From positions 106,131-170,130 of the forward strand of contig JACJNW010000026.1 of the NCBI GenBank assembly GCA_014695195.1: a stretch of 64,000 nucleotides of DNA. The letters run 5' to 3'. The notes beneath the pieces are model-generated. The model was given only the letters and a program-made list of their open reading frames with translations. It was not told where the DNA came from and did no database searches. Origin of the DNA: Cyanobacteria bacterium FACHB-DQ100 (GTDB lineage Bacteria; Cyanobacteriota; Cyanobacteriia; Leptolyngbyales; Leptolyngbyaceae). Below, piece after piece: positions 10,677-19,925 of this stretch. A program made the translations under genes and the position numbers. How positions within the stretch are numbered: the first letter of the stretch is position 1; every line of letters begins with the position of its first letter.

Positions 10677-11213
10677 ATGCCCAGGAAAGCACCGCAAAAA
10701 TGCTATAAGTGCGCGGCACTGGCGATCAAGCAGGTGCATCAACTCCACGGTTCACCGAAAACGGACCCGCAGAATTTCGTGCGCGATCCGAACATCTCAA
10801 GCGATGGCTGTTATGACCCGAAGCTTTGCCCACCGAAGCGATCTCGGCTACGAAATTCTGAGATTAATTGTCAGAAACAGGCGATTAAGCAGCGGGAACA
10901 AGTCTTCCAACAACTGCAAATTGAGTCGCCCTACACTGATCTCGCTTATGCTGTGCTGATTGTATATCGCGAGGGCGGATATGATTCTCCGGTGCACGCG
11001 ATCGCAGGCTCAGTGTGGAAGGGCAATGAGCAGATTGTGGAGATTGCTCCGGTTCACTGCGAGGGCATGACCCCAACGGTAGTCAAGGCTTATACTGCCA
11101 CGCTGCTGCGTGTTCTGCACAAAGAATACGGCATCCGCAAGTTTGCGGCACAGATTCGACGTGACCCGCAGTGCTGCCCGATTCGTCCTTGCTGTCTGGA
11201 GGCAACGGGATGA
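10677..11213 (+). CDS. Unknown Cys-rich protein of the Uma2 cassette
   Basis: This 178-residue protein has no function I can name. Three cysteine clusters are visible: CYKC near the N-terminus, CYDPKLC at about residue 46, and CCPIRPCC at the extreme C-terminus. Together they could bind zinc. The middle (VLIVYREGGYDSPVHAIAG) looks like a compact alpha/beta domain. A GTG at 10671 extends the frame by two codons, but ATG 10677 is preferred because an AGGGGA ribosome-binding site lies 8 bases upstream. Its TGA overlaps the next gene's ATG (ATGA at 11210-11213), so the two are translationally coupled. The overall look is that of cyanobacterial plasmid or island hypotheticals. Confidence 0.7.
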   Translation: MPRKAPQKCYKCAALAIKQVHQLHGSPKTDPQNFVRDPNISSDGCYDPKLCPPKRSRLRNSEINCQKQAIKQREQVFQQLQIESPYTDLAYAVLIVYREGGYDSPVHAIAGSVWKGNEQIVEIAPVHCEGMTPTVVKAYTATLLRVLHKEYGIRKFAAQIRRDPQCCPIRPCCLEATG

Positions 11214-11980
11214 TTCGTCTCGATCTGTTTGAGCATCTCCAAGCAGCGATGAGCGCTCCGCAAGAGGCCCAACTGCTGGATCTCTTGCGGGAATTCGATG
11301 CGGTAATTTCAGGTCTAGAGGATCGCGCTGTGCTGGAAGTGGCAGCCAATGCCCTGCTTCAACTGGCGACGATCGTCGAAGCCAAGTACGTGGGTGTAAT
11401 CGAGGCAGTGAAGGCGGAAGTGCAACCGCGTGGGGCGAGAGACCCGGTGGTGTCGATCGACTTCTTCGATGCCTTTGTGCGGCGATCAATGGTGGTGGAT
11501 TTCGAGGAATTCATCGAGCCGATCCCGCTACTGCCGCTGCCCTGTAATCTTGAGGGAGACTGGTCGGTTCCCCATGACTTGCGATCCAATTACATTTCAG
11601 AGGCAGCCGTGGCGCAGGCAATTCGCGAAGCGATGATTGATGACGCGGTTGTCCTGCTTGATGCGTTACCGGATCGTCAGCCATTGATCGATATTGATGC
11701 GATCAAAGACCTTTCGCACGGAGAAGAGATTGAGGCTTGGACAACGGAACTTGTCGCGATGATGGAAAAGCTGCAACAACGCAAACGGAAGACAATTTCA
11801 TTGCTTGATCTGGTTTGCACCTTGGAGATTTCTCGAACTCAATCAGGACGGAAAAGATGTCTAATCGATCTGTGGATGACTTTTTTGCTCGGCAAACACC
11901 CTTATCAGTTACGTCGTGCTGCTCATAATTTCTACAGCTTGGTTGGAATCGAAGTTGTGTGTGAACCCGATCCAAATTAA
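11210..11980 (+). CDS. Unknown protein coupled to the Cys-rich gene
   Basis: This 256-residue protein is not recognised. It is mostly helical and acidic in the N-terminal half, contains a loop rich in Pro and Leu (EPIPLLPLPC) near residue 105, and ends with a basic, Leu-rich segment (SGRKRCLIDLWMTFLL). An in-frame GTG at 11171 exists, but ATG 11210 is favoured: it forms an ATGA overlap with the preceding stop and has GGAGG 8 bases upstream. It has no transmembrane segment or signal peptide. The coupling suggests that it and the Cys-rich protein act in a fixed ratio, perhaps as a complex; that is inference only. Confidence 0.65.
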   Translation: MIRLDLFEHLQAAMSAPQEAQLLDLLREFDAVISGLEDRAVLEVAANALLQLATIVEAKYVGVIEAVKAEVQPRGARDPVVSIDFFDAFVRRSMVVDFEEFIEPIPLLPLPCNLEGDWSVPHDLRSNYISEAAVAQAIREAMIDDAVVLLDALPDRQPLIDIDAIKDLSHGEEIEAWTTELVAMMEKLQQRKRKTISLLDLVCTLEISRTQSGRKRCLIDLWMTFLLGKHPYQLRRAAHNFYSLVGIEVVCEPDPN

Positions 11981-12039
11981 TCGAAGAGTTAGGAGGCTGT
12001 GAGATCTGCGGGAAGTCGCAAATACGATCTGAGGCGGTA

Positions 12040-12530
12040 CTGATGCTCCTATAGATGTCAAGGTCTTTTTTGTGTTCTAAGCATGACTCACGCCAGACAC
12101 TTTAAGAGTCGGGCATGTTTTACGAATGAGATGATAGATCTCTCGTGCTACATAGCGTTTGAGACAGCGGATGATCTCTCGTTTCGACAACCCTTGTGCT
12201 GTCCGACGGGTAACGTAGTCCTGGGTCGGCTGATGCCATCGCATGCGCACAATCACGACGCGAAACAAAGCAGCATTGGCTTGACGACTGCCGCCTCGGT
12301 TTAAGCGGTGGCGCTGCGTTTTGCCCGAAGAGGCTGGAATCGGACAGACCCCACACATCTTTGCAAAGGCAGCTTCGGAATGGACGCGATCAGCATTCTC
12401 GCCAAAGGTGAGCAGCATTTCAGCAGCGGTATCCGTACCAATGCCAAACGCTTGCACTAATTCGGGCGCTGCTTCTTGGGTGAGCTTTGTCAGGTGCTGA
12501 GTGTGTGCTTCAATTTCCTCATGTAACTGT
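12040..12530 (-). pseudogene. IS110-family transposase, C-terminal fragment
   Basis: The minus strand encodes the C-terminal Tnp_20-type (IS116/IS110/IS902) domain: LVQAFGIGTDTAAEMLLTFGENADR, the GVCPIPASSGK core and the NRGGSRQAN segment with its catalytic-type Ser, ending at TAG 12077-12079. It is closely related to the copy at 40.6-41.7 kb, including the non-coding right end (12040-12076, ataggagcatca on the minus strand). The N-terminal RuvC-like half is missing because the IS5 element beginning at 12532 interrupts it. The fragment cannot be active. Confidence 0.85.
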
Positions 12531-12531
12531 C

Positions 12532-13712
12532 AACTGGTTGCGGGTTTGCTTCAGAGTTGAGTTGAAGTAATGAACAGCAAGGTCAAATTGAGCTTTCAAA
12601 GCACCAGAACGAGCGAGTTAATCGTTTTTCTACGGCTTTCGCCCCGATTCCCGTTTTCAAAGGACGACAAATCTGGGTCTCTGCCGCAGAGACCTCCAAG
12701 AGAATGAAGGACAAACAAAAGGGTTAGCTCTGGCAGAAATGCCGGAGATTGATCATCGTGTAAGCCAAGATTTTCAAGGCGTAGTGCAACCCACTGATCC
12801 GCTCGAAGCGCAGCAGTAAGCGCTTAAACTTATCCTCCCACGCGAACACTCGCTCGATTGTGCGAAAGCGTTCTTGCAAGATGGCTGAGTCGAAACTCGG
12901 TTTGCGTCCTCGTTTCGGAGTCTTTCTCCCACGCGGATTTGCAGGAATGTTGGGAACCATGCCGCGATTGAAAATCGCTTTGCGGTTGGCTCGACTATCG
13001 TAAACTCTATCCAAACTGACGATTGTTTGGCTCAGATCAAGTCCGACCTGCTTGGCAATCCGGGTCACTTGTGGCAGTGCTTCCGGCAATAGCGGTGACT
13101 CGTTTCGATTCCCAGGGGCTGCAATAAAAGGCGCAATCACATTGCAGTTGCGGTCACAGAAAGCAACGACTTTATCTCCTTTGAGATGTTTGTGCCCACT
13201 GTATCCAAGATTGTCCCCGCCTTTCTTTGCTGAGGTCGTTGTGCCGTCGCCGTGGATCACGCTGATGTCGAGCAACTCCTGCTGATGAAGTTGCAGAACC
13301 GAACCTGCGAAAATGGCATCGAAACACCCCTGGGTTTCATAGCGCCGAAAAGCGGAATAGATTCAAGTGTAGTGGATTTCCGGCTGCCCCGCTTTGTTCT
13401 GCTGGATCGGCAGTTCTTTCCACTGGCAGCCGAGGTACAAGAGTTTCAGGATGTAGTTGAAGATCGCGTGCAAAGAGAGCTTTGGTTGAGGACCACGACT
13501 GCCGAGGTGCAAGTGGGGCAAGACAAATTCTTCAAACTGTTCTCGGGTCAAATGTGTGGGAATCGATTGCCACTGTTGAGATTGAGCCATTCTTGCTCCA
13601 AGCGACTGTCAAACGAAAAAGACTTGAGCCATTTTAGTCAGAAACGGTAGAAGCTCAGACAATCAGGAGCTTTCAGACAAATTCACCCAGGCGGGAAAAC
13701 CCGCAACCAGTT
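12532..13712 (-). mobile_element. IS5-family element, about 1.18 kb
   Basis: The element is bounded by matching 16-bp inverted repeats, AACTGGTTGCGGGTTT at 12532-12547 and its complement at 13697-13712. Its only gene is the nonsense-mutated transposase listed next. The bases flanking the two ends do not match. The left neighbour is an IS110 fragment and the right neighbour an IS4-like fragment, so no target duplication remains. That means deletion or recombination followed insertion. Confidence 0.75.
12724..13590 (-). pseudogene. IS5-family transposase with one internal stop
   Basis: Read on the minus strand, one frame of 289 codons begins MAQSQQWQSIPTHLTREQFEEF and ends MINLRHFCQS. It is interrupted by a single TGA at 13363-13365 (after EIHYT), where the family has Arg (CGA to TGA). 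The DDE regions appear present: VIHGDGTTT, SLDRVYDS and the ERVFAWEDKFKRL helix with Glu. Because there is no frame change, this is a nonsense mutation and not the programmed frameshift some IS5 elements use. Some readthrough is possible but the gene is probably inactive. Confidence 0.8.
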
Positions 13713-14051
13713 CAAAGATAGTAGAGGGCATAACCTGTTTGGGTTTCTCCATCAACCACGGCAACCAACGACACCTCTAAACCTTTCTCGACTTGGCTGT
13801 GGCAACCATTGTAAAATTCATCTAACCCGAAGGTCTTCTTACCGCTTTTGGCGATAAAGGAACAGTCCATCACCGCGATTGTTAGATGGTTCTCAGGAAT
13901 CGCCGCTTGGATCAGGGCAGCATTGAACGCCGTGAAGTCGAACCGTTTCTTGAACAGTCGGCGGTAGGTTTTCTCGCTCAGGTCACTGTAACGACTCAAA
14001 TTGGTAAAGTTCACCTTGCCTCAGAATCGTGGCAAATAAGGTCGTCATCAC
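13713..14051 (-). pseudogene. IS4-like DDE transposase, N-terminal fragment with frameshift
   Basis: The minus strand encodes NFTNLSRYSDLSEKTYRR and then VMDCSFIAKSGKKTFG, carrying the first catalytic-type Asp of a DDE transposase group common in cyanobacteria. The frame preceding NFTN (MTTLFATILRQ, from about 14051) is one base out of register, caused by an extra G near 14013. The protein is cut at YALYYL by the IS5 right end, and the C-terminal half is absent from the window. It is a dead remnant. Confidence 0.65.
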
Positions 14052-14333
14052 GCTCAATTGCGGTTTGCGAAAACGCCCACTTTGGCAAGTAGGCTCTGTA
14101 CAATGCTCATACAGCTATCCATCCGGTGCGTTACATTTACAATTCGCGCCCATAAAGGATGGATGGCTTTTCTGTCTACTGCTGATCCTAAAATTATCCG
14201 AACCATTGTTTTCATTAACTCATTCTTTAGGAACTTGTTTAAGGTGAAGGATCAAGTTGTGATCTTATACAGTTTGAAATTACAGTCGAATTCCGATCTA
14301 AAACATCAGCTTTGCAGCTAAAGGGTTTATTCT
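14052..14333 (+). other. Leader region of the hybrid kinase gene
   Basis: This AT-rich stretch of 280 bases holds no convincing gene. Its first 60 bases may still belong to the IS4-like remnant on the minus strand. The rest should hold the promoter and leader of the hybrid kinase that starts at 14334; an AAAGGG sequence 8 bases before that ATG can act as ribosome-binding site. No clear promoter pair could be chosen with confidence. Confidence 0.3.
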
Positions 14334-17300
14334 ATGACCTCCCATCCGTCCGAGCAGCAGAATTCACCCCAACCTTCGATGGAAGCGTCTGATCTAACGC
14401 CGCAGCCCGAAATTGATGCTCCCTTCCCGATCGTGGGGATCGCTGCTTCTGCGGGTGGACTAGAAGCGTTCAAACAATTACTGAGCCATCTCCCAACTGA
14501 TACCGGAATGGCATTTGTGTTGATTCAGCACTTAGCACCCGATGCTAAAAGCTTGTTGAGCGAGATATTAAATCGAGTGACGGAGATGCCCGTCAACGAA
14601 GTGCAAGATGGCATGACGATCGAGCCAAATCAAGTCTTCGTGATTCCACCGAATACGAAGATGACGATGGAGGATGGAACACTACGACTGACAGCCCGCG
14701 AAAAGGTATATGGCAAATATATGCCGGGTGATGCCTTTTTTGCGTCCTTAGCCGCCGATTGCGGACACAAAGCGATCGCGGTTGTGTTATCGGGGACAGA
14801 TAGCGATGGTTCAGTGGGCTTGAAGGCGGTGAAAGCGTCGGGTGGTATCACCTTCGCTCAGTGTGAAGGAACCGCACAGTTTGATGGGATGCCAAGTACG
14901 GCTGTAGCGACGGGCGCAGTCGATTTTGTGCTGCCGCCCCAACAAATTGCCGAGGAACTGGCAAATCTCAGTCGCAGTCCCTTTGTTGCTCGCCCATTTT
15001 CGTCGATTGTGGCTGAGGAATCTCTTGAAAGTAGCGAGGAAGCCCTGTTCACAATTTTCGCGCTGCTGCGATCGACGACGGGTGTTGACTTTAGCCGCTA
15101 CAAATCCAACACAATTGATCGACGAATTCAGCGTCGGATGCTGCTCTACAAGCTGGAGCGATTGGAGAATTATGCTGAGTATTTACAAGGGCATCCGGCT
15201 GAAGTGCAAGCATTATATGAAGAAATTCTGATTCACGTCACTAGCTTTTTCCGCGATCCTGATGCTTTTGAACTGCTGCAAGCGCAAGTTTTTCCAACTA
15301 TTACGCAAAACAAGTCGGCAGAATTTCCGATTCGTATCTGGGTGGCAGGCTGTTCGACCGGTGAGGAAGTCTACTCGATCGCGATTTGTTTGCTAGAGTT
15401 TTTGGCAGATAAAGCGACTCAACCCCCGATTCAGATTTTTGCCACCGACATTAGCGAGATGGCGATCCACAAAGCACGAGCGGGCATTTATTCCGAGAAT
15501 CAAATGGTGGATGTTTCGCCAGAACGCCGCCGCCGATTCTTCTATACGCTGGAAGGCGGCAATTATCAAATCAACAAGATGGTGCGCGAGCTGTGTGTGT
15601 TTGCACGGCAGGACTTAGGTAGTGATCCGCCCTTTTCTAACTTAGATTTGATTAGCTGTCGGAATGTGCTGATTTATCTCGGAGAGGCACTGCAAAAACG
15701 GGTCATGCCCATCTTTCATTACAGCCTTAATCCAACCGGATTTTTGCTCCTGGGAACCTCAGAAAGCACCGGGAAATACTCTGACTTATTTACAGTAGTC
15801 GATAAAAAGTGCAAACTCTATACCAAGAAGCTAATCGCCAATCGTCCGGCGTTTTCCTTTGTGACCAGCAACTATTCGATCGTGAAGCCCGATGAGCGTT
15901 CTCGTGTGAACTCGGTTGCGATCGAGCGATTTGACTTACAGAAAAAGGTGGATCAACTGCTCTTGATTCACTATGCTTCCGTGGGAGTGGTGGTCAATGA
16001 CAAGATCGAAGTTCTGCAACTTCGGGGAGATATCGATCGCTATCTCAAACTCGTTCCTGGAACTGCCAGCTTCAATCTCTTCAACATGGCGCGAGAAGGC
16101 TTGCTGATCGAGCTACGCGCCGCAATTTATCAGGCACAACGGCAAAACGTTCCCGTCACCAAGACTGGGGTACACCTGACACAGGGAGAGCGATCGAGCA
16201 TTGTGAATCTTCAGGTGATTCCGTTTAAGACCCCAACCGAGGAACGTCACTTTTTAGTGCTGTTTGAAGAAGCGCCTCCGATTGTGAGCAATGCGATCGA
16301 GTCGGAGAGCATACCAGGAGATTTAGAGCGTGAAAATGCTCGGCTGAGACAGGAACTCGCCTCCGCAAATCAAGAGCGGATGGCAATACACGAATATCTG
16401 CAAGTGGTAATCTCAGAACAGGAGCATATTCATCAAGATCTCAAAGTTGCAAACGAGGAAATCCTGTCGAGCAACGAGGAGTTACAAAGTACCAACGAAG
16501 AGTTAGAAACAGCGAAAGAAGAGATTCAAGCCACCAACGAAGAACTGAATACCACGAACGAAGAACTTCGCAGCCGCAATTCGGAATTACACCAAGTTAA
16601 CAACGATTTAACGAATTTACTTGCCAGCATTAACATTCCGATTTTGATGCTGACAAACGATTTACGCATTCGACGGTTTACCCCGATGGCGCAACGCTTG
16701 TTCAATTTCATTCCGGCTGATGCTGGACGACCGCTCAGCGATATCCGAGCCAATCTGAACATTCCCGACTTAGAACCGCTGATTTTAGAAGTTCTAGACA
16801 CACTGAGCGCCAAAGAGTTAGAAGTCCAAACGCAAGGCGGACATTGGTACACGCTCCGCATCCGTCCGTATCGCACTATCGAAAATCAAATCGATGGCGT
16901 GGTGATCGTCATGATTGACATTGACGCGCTGAAACGGAGTGGCACTAAGCTCGAAGCAGCCCGCAACTACGCAGAAGCGATCGTGGAAACAGTGCAAATG
17001 CCATTGATAGTGCTGGAGTCGGATTTTCGAGTCAACACAGCGAATCGATCGTTCTATGAAACGTTTCAGGTTTCACCGTCTGAAACCGCACAGTCATCGA
17101 TTTTTGACCTGGGTAACGGGCAGTGGAATATTCCCGCACTGCGATCGCGCTTAGAAGACGTGCTTGCCGATAATGTCCCGATTCATAATTTCGAGGTCGA
17201 GCATCAATTTGAACACATTGGGCAGAGAACGATGTTACTCAATGGTTGGAAAGTTCTTCAAGAAGGTGATGTGCAACGAATTTTGCTGGAGATCGAAGAC

Positions 17301-18551
17301 ATTACTGAGCGCAAACAGTTTGAAATCGAGCGATCGCGTCTACTTGAACAAGAGCAAGCCGCTCGTCAAGAATCAGATCTGGCAAATCGTGCCAAAGACG
17401 AATTTCTCTCAAATCTCTCCCACGAACTGCGAAACCCGCTCAATATCATGCTGGGATGGTCACAAATTCTTCGCACCCGCAACCTAGAAGAAGAAGCTGC
17501 CGCTCGCGCGATCGAACTGATCGAGCGCAGTGCAAAAACACAAGCGCAGTTGATCAATGATCTGCTGGATGTGTCGCGGATTATCAGTGGAAAGTTGAAC
17601 CTCAACACTCGACGACTCGATCTGGCGATGGTGGTGATAAGTGCGATCGAGGCGGTGCGGCTAGCGGCAGATGCGAAGTCGATTCAACTCGTTTCGCATT
17701 TAACTTCGGTCATGGTTGTGGGCGATGTCGATCGCTTACAACAAGTGCTTTGGAATCTTTTGTCGAATGCAATTAAGTTCACACCATCCGGTGGACGAGT
17801 GGAAGTCACGTTAGAATGGGTGGAGAATCAAGCGCAGATTCGAGTCAGTGATACAGGGCAGGGTATTCCAGCAGATTTACTACCCTATGTCTTTGATCGC
17901 TTTCGTCAAGGAGATTCTAGCAGTACCAAAACCAGTCAGGGACTCGGACTCGGCTTATCGATCGTGCGGTATCTCGTCGAGCTTCATGGAGGCACGATTG
18001 AGGCAGCAAGTCCCGGTGAAAACCAAGGTGCGACCCTAACCGTCAAGTTGCCGCTGCACTTCACGCAGAATGCGACTCAGATAGAGCCTTCATCTGAAGA
18101 GGGGCGATTGCCGACCGATTTAGAATCAACCGATACAGCAGAACAGATAGATTCATCGATCTCTGAAGTCCCCTCACTAGCAGGGCTGTGTGTTCTAGCA
18201 GTCGATGATGATGCTGGAAGTCGCGACTTGATCAAATGGATATTACAAGACCTTGGGGCTGAAGTAGTCGTTGTTACCTCAGCAAGAGACGCGATCGCAG
18301 TGTTAACCGAGAATCCTGTCCGATACAACTTGCTGTTAGCGGATATCGGAATGCCAAGAGAGGATGGTTATTCCCTGATTCGTCAAATCAGAGCGCTTGA
18401 GGTCGGCGGACAGATTCCCGCGATCGCGTTGACGGCTTATGCTAGCGATCGAGAGCGTCCGCTCTCGATCCAGGCTGGATTTCAGCTCCATCTGACGAAG
18501 CCGATTGATTCAGTGCAATTGGCAAACGCGATCGCTAATCTGGCAAGATAA
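14334..18551 (+). CDS. CheB-CheR-PAS-histidine kinase-receiver hybrid sensor
   Basis: This 1,405-residue multidomain signalling protein contains, in order: a CheB methylesterase-like domain (residues about 30-220, GIAASAGG with the nucleophile Ser, a His in IQHLAPD, and GTDSDGS); a CheR methyltransferase domain (about 240-500, SAM-binding VAGCSTGEE and the RNVLIYL motif); a Glu/Asn-rich coiled coil (about 665-765); two PAS-like domains (about 770-1000); a HisKA domain with the phospho-His in LSHELRNPL (about 1030); a HATPase domain (NLLSNAIKFTPSGG, DTGQGI, GLGLGLSIV); and a C-terminal receiver with phospho-Asp in LLLADIGMP. It is cytoplasmic with no membrane segment. CheB/CheR-kinase fusions are common in cyanobacteria, but their inputs are mostly unknown. 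An HLIP gene starts 85 bases downstream. That receiver-HLIP arrangement recurs near 30.4 kb. Confidence 0.9.
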   Translation: MTSHPSEQQNSPQPSMEASDLTPQPEIDAPFPIVGIAASAGGLEAFKQLLSHLPTDTGMAFVLIQHLAPDAKSLLSEILNRVTEMPVNEVQDGMTIEPNQVFVIPPNTKMTMEDGTLRLTAREKVYGKYMPGDAFFASLAADCGHKAIAVVLSGTDSDGSVGLKAVKASGGITFAQCEGTAQFDGMPSTAVATGAVDFVLPPQQIAEELANLSRSPFVARPFSSIVAEESLESSEEALFTIFALLRSTTGVDFSRYKSNTIDRRIQRRMLLYKLERLENYAEYLQGHPAEVQALYEEILIHVTSFFRDPDAFELLQAQVFPTITQNKSAEFPIRIWVAGCSTGEEVYSIAICLLEFLADKATQPPIQIFATDISEMAIHKARAGIYSENQMVDVSPERRRRFFYTLEGGNYQINKMVRELCVFARQDLGSDPPFSNLDLISCRNVLIYLGEALQKRVMPIFHYSLNPTGFLLLGTSESTGKYSDLFTVVDKKCKLYTKKLIANRPAFSFVTSNYSIVKPDERSRVNSVAIERFDLQKKVDQLLLIHYASVGVVVNDKIEVLQLRGDIDRYLKLVPGTASFNLFNMAREGLLIELRAAIYQAQRQNVPVTKTGVHLTQGERSSIVNLQVIPFKTPTEERHFLVLFEEAPPIVSNAIESESIPGDLERENARLRQELASANQERMAIHEYLQVVISEQEHIHQDLKVANEEILSSNEELQSTNEELETAKEEIQATNEELNTTNEELRSRNSELHQVNNDLTNLLASINIPILMLTNDLRIRRFTPMAQRLFNFIPADAGRPLSDIRANLNIPDLEPLILEVLDTLSAKELEVQTQGGHWYTLRIRPYRTIENQIDGVVIVMIDIDALKRSGTKLEAARNYAEAIVETVQMPLIVLESDFRVNTANRSFYETFQVSPSETAQSSIFDLGNGQWNIPALRSRLEDVLADNVPIHNFEVEHQFEHIGQRTMLLNGWKVLQEGDVQRILLEIEDITERKQFEIERSRLLEQEQAARQESDLANRAKDEFLSNLSHELRNPLNIMLGWSQILRTRNLEEEAAARAIELIERSAKTQAQLINDLLDVSRIISGKLNLNTRRLDLAMVVISAIEAVRLAADAKSIQLVSHLTSVMVVGDVDRLQQVLWNLLSNAIKFTPSGGRVEVTLEWVENQAQIRVSDTGQGIPADLLPYVFDRFRQGDSSSTKTSQGLGLGLSIVRYLVELHGGTIEAASPGENQGATLTVKLPLHFTQNATQIEPSSEEGRLPTDLESTDTAEQIDSSISEVPSLAGLCVLAVDDDAGSRDLIKWILQDLGAEVVVVTSARDAIAVLTENPVRYNLLLADIGMPREDGYSLIRQIRALEVGGQIPAIALTAYASDRERPLSIQAGFQLHLTKPIDSVQLANAIANLAR

Positions 18552-18562
18552 ATCAGGAATGG

Positions 18563-18578
18563 TTCTAAAGGTAGACAG
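18563..18578 (+). promoter_or_regulatory. Conserved box upstream of HLIP gene 1
   Basis: The sequence TTCTAAAGGTAGACAG lies about 60 bases before the HLIP ATG at 18637. Near-identical boxes (TCTAAAGGT followed by an AG-containing tail) precede the other two HLIP genes at a similar distance, at 30371-30383 on the minus strand and 63248-63262. Conservation in three otherwise diverged leaders suggests a promoter or regulator site. It does not match the classical HLR1 direct repeat. The role is inferred. Confidence 0.45.
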
Positions 18579-18636
18579 CAAGTGTTGAATGCGCGAATAG
18601 TATAGAGATATAACAAAACATTAAGGAATGTTAATC

Positions 18637-18837
18637 ATGCAAGCCAACAAAGCAACTGAATTACCCCCAATCGCTGAAGCATACAATGGAGCTGATCGCA
18701 ACGCTTTCTTATTTGGTTGGAAGCCTCAAGCTGAACTCTGGAATGGACGCTTTGCGATGATCGGTTTCACCGCATATCTACTTTGGGACTTGGCTGGCTA
18801 CAGCGTCGTCCGCGACCTGCTGCATCTAGTGAAGTAG
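18637..18837 (+). CDS. High-light-inducible protein (HLIP/SCP) 1
   Basis: This 66-residue single-helix member of the chlorophyll a/b-binding superfamily has the generic motif AELWNGRFAMIGF, in which Glu, Asn and Arg ligate chlorophyll, followed by a hydrophobic helix. HLIPs bind chlorophyll and carotenoid in thylakoid membranes and protect photosystem II assembly intermediates under strong light. An ATG at 18628 also lies in frame. ATG 18637 is preferred because AAGGA is 9 bases upstream of it and the two paralogues start at the same residue (MQxNKAT). It sits directly after the hybrid kinase gene and may share its transcript or use the box at 18563. Confidence 0.92.
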   Translation: MQANKATELPPIAEAYNGADRNAFLFGWKPQAELWNGRFAMIGFTAYLLWDLAGYSVVRDLLHLVK

Positions 18838-18867
18838 AAAGTAAATCTTTTACAATTAGAAGAATGC

Positions 18868-18901
18868 AAAGCCCTTTTCCAGCGATTGGAAAAGGGCTTT
18901 T
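18868..18901 (+). terminator. Rho-independent terminator after HLIP gene 1
   Basis: A perfect 13-bp stem (AAAGCCCTTTTCC at 18868-18880 with its complement at 18888-18900) closes a 7-base loop. The stem ends in TTTT on the plus strand. The A-rich left side means it could also stop transcription arriving from the IS982 side. Confidence 0.8.
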
Positions 18902-18928
18902 GACTATGGTTGCCTAGAACCTAAAGTA

Positions 18929-19905
18929 ACCTGAGTTCGGGTTAAGCCGGAAGCAGCAAATTGTGGTTAATCGCAATTGAGGGCTTCTTCGGTTGATGGC
19001 AATACGCAATCAGCCCACCGAGAATGTTGACAAAGCAGTTGACCGCAGAGCGATGGCGCGAATGCTCAATCTGCGAAATGTTCTTCAACTGGTCAATGAT
19101 CGTTTCGATAATGGAACGCTTGCGGAGCAACAGACGGTCGTTGAGAGGCATTAATCGCTGTTTCATCTTGCGTTTGAGTTTAGTGATGAGTTGAATGCCT
19201 GCGGTGTTGAGCAGTTGTTTGGCGAGCTTCTGCGACACATAGCCCTTGTCAGCAAATACTTTACCGAACAATTGCCGCAACAGTTGTGGCACAGGTTTGC
19301 GGTCATCGGTGTTGCCAGGAGTCAGGATGATGTTGAGCAATTCGCCTCGGTCATTCACCACCAGATGCAACTTGAAGCCAAAGAACCAATCGACCGAGGT
19401 TCTGCCCCGCTCGGCAATGTTCTCAAACACTTTGTTGCGCTCAATCCGGCGGTTGTGGCAGACGCTCAACGCCGTGGAATCCATGAAACTAATACCGCTA
19501 CACGACCCGAAACACGAGCGCAAGTAGGCGCACATCGGGACTAACGTTCCTGGAATCCATTCGATAAAGCGTTGATAGCTCACCAAGCCCGGAAATGCAC
19601 CTGTCCACTCGCTCTGGACTTTCTCTTGATAGTAGGTTTTGAAATTGCGATAACACGACTGATGAAACGCTATCAGAATCGTCATGATTTCGCTCACGCT
19701 CAGACTGCGGCGTCGATTGCGTACTTGGAGTCCACTTCCCAAAAGTTGCTGTTTCCAGCGTGGTTCAAAGCTGTTGCAGAAATCATCGACCGAGCAGAAC
19801 AGGTCTTCTAGACTAAGCATGAGGGCAAACTGGGCGCGATTTTTAGCAATTTCAGCCTATCGGGTTTGCCCCTTTCTTGTCTCAATCCTTATCCCGAACT
19901 CAGGT
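18929..19905 (-). mobile_element. IS982-family insertion sequence, intact, with target duplication
   Basis: The element is 977 bp. Its ends are near-perfect inverted repeats: ACCTGAGTTCGGGTTAAG at 18929-18946, matched at 19888-19905 with one mismatch. It is flanked by a 7-bp direct repeat TAAAGTA (18922-18928 and 19906-19912), as expected for IS982 transposition. Intact ends, target duplication and an unbroken transposase all point to a recent insertion. It landed in the gap between HLIP gene 1 and ftsH and harmed neither. Confidence 0.9.
18942..19820 (-). CDS. IS982-family transposase
   Basis: The gene encodes 292 residues, full length for the family. DDE-type residues are visible: an Asp in [15 protein letters not shown], an Asp in VFADKGYVS, and a Glu in the C-terminal [12 protein letters not shown]. 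The coding region fills nearly the whole element and its stop overlaps the left inverted repeat, as is usual for compact IS982 elements. No frameshift or premature stop is present, so this copy is likely functional. Confidence 0.92.
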   Translation of the reverse strand: MLSLEDLFCSVDDFCNSFEPRWKQQLLGSGLQVRNRRRSLSVSEIMTILIAFHQSCYRNFKTYYQEKVQSEWTGAFPGLVSYQRFIEWIPGTLVPMCAYLRSCFGSCSGISFMDSTALSVCHNRRIERNKVFENIAERGRTSVDWFFGFKLHLVVNDRGELLNIILTPGNTDDRKPVPQLLRQLFGKVFADKGYVSQKLAKQLLNTAGIQLITKLKRKMKQRLMPLNDRLLLRKRSIIETIIDQLKNISQIEHSRHRSAVNCFVNILGGLIAYCHQPKKPSIAINHNLLLPA

Positions 19906-19925
19906 TAAAGTAGAAGTGATGGAAT

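Noticed and set aside
11010..11489. 159-codon minus-strand frame
   Set aside because: It is a shadow of the two coupled plus-strand genes; composition is Arg/Pro-rich and no start signal is seen.
12724..13590. Programmed frameshift in the IS5 transposase
   Set aside because: Both halves are in the same frame; the break is a plain TGA, not a slippery site.
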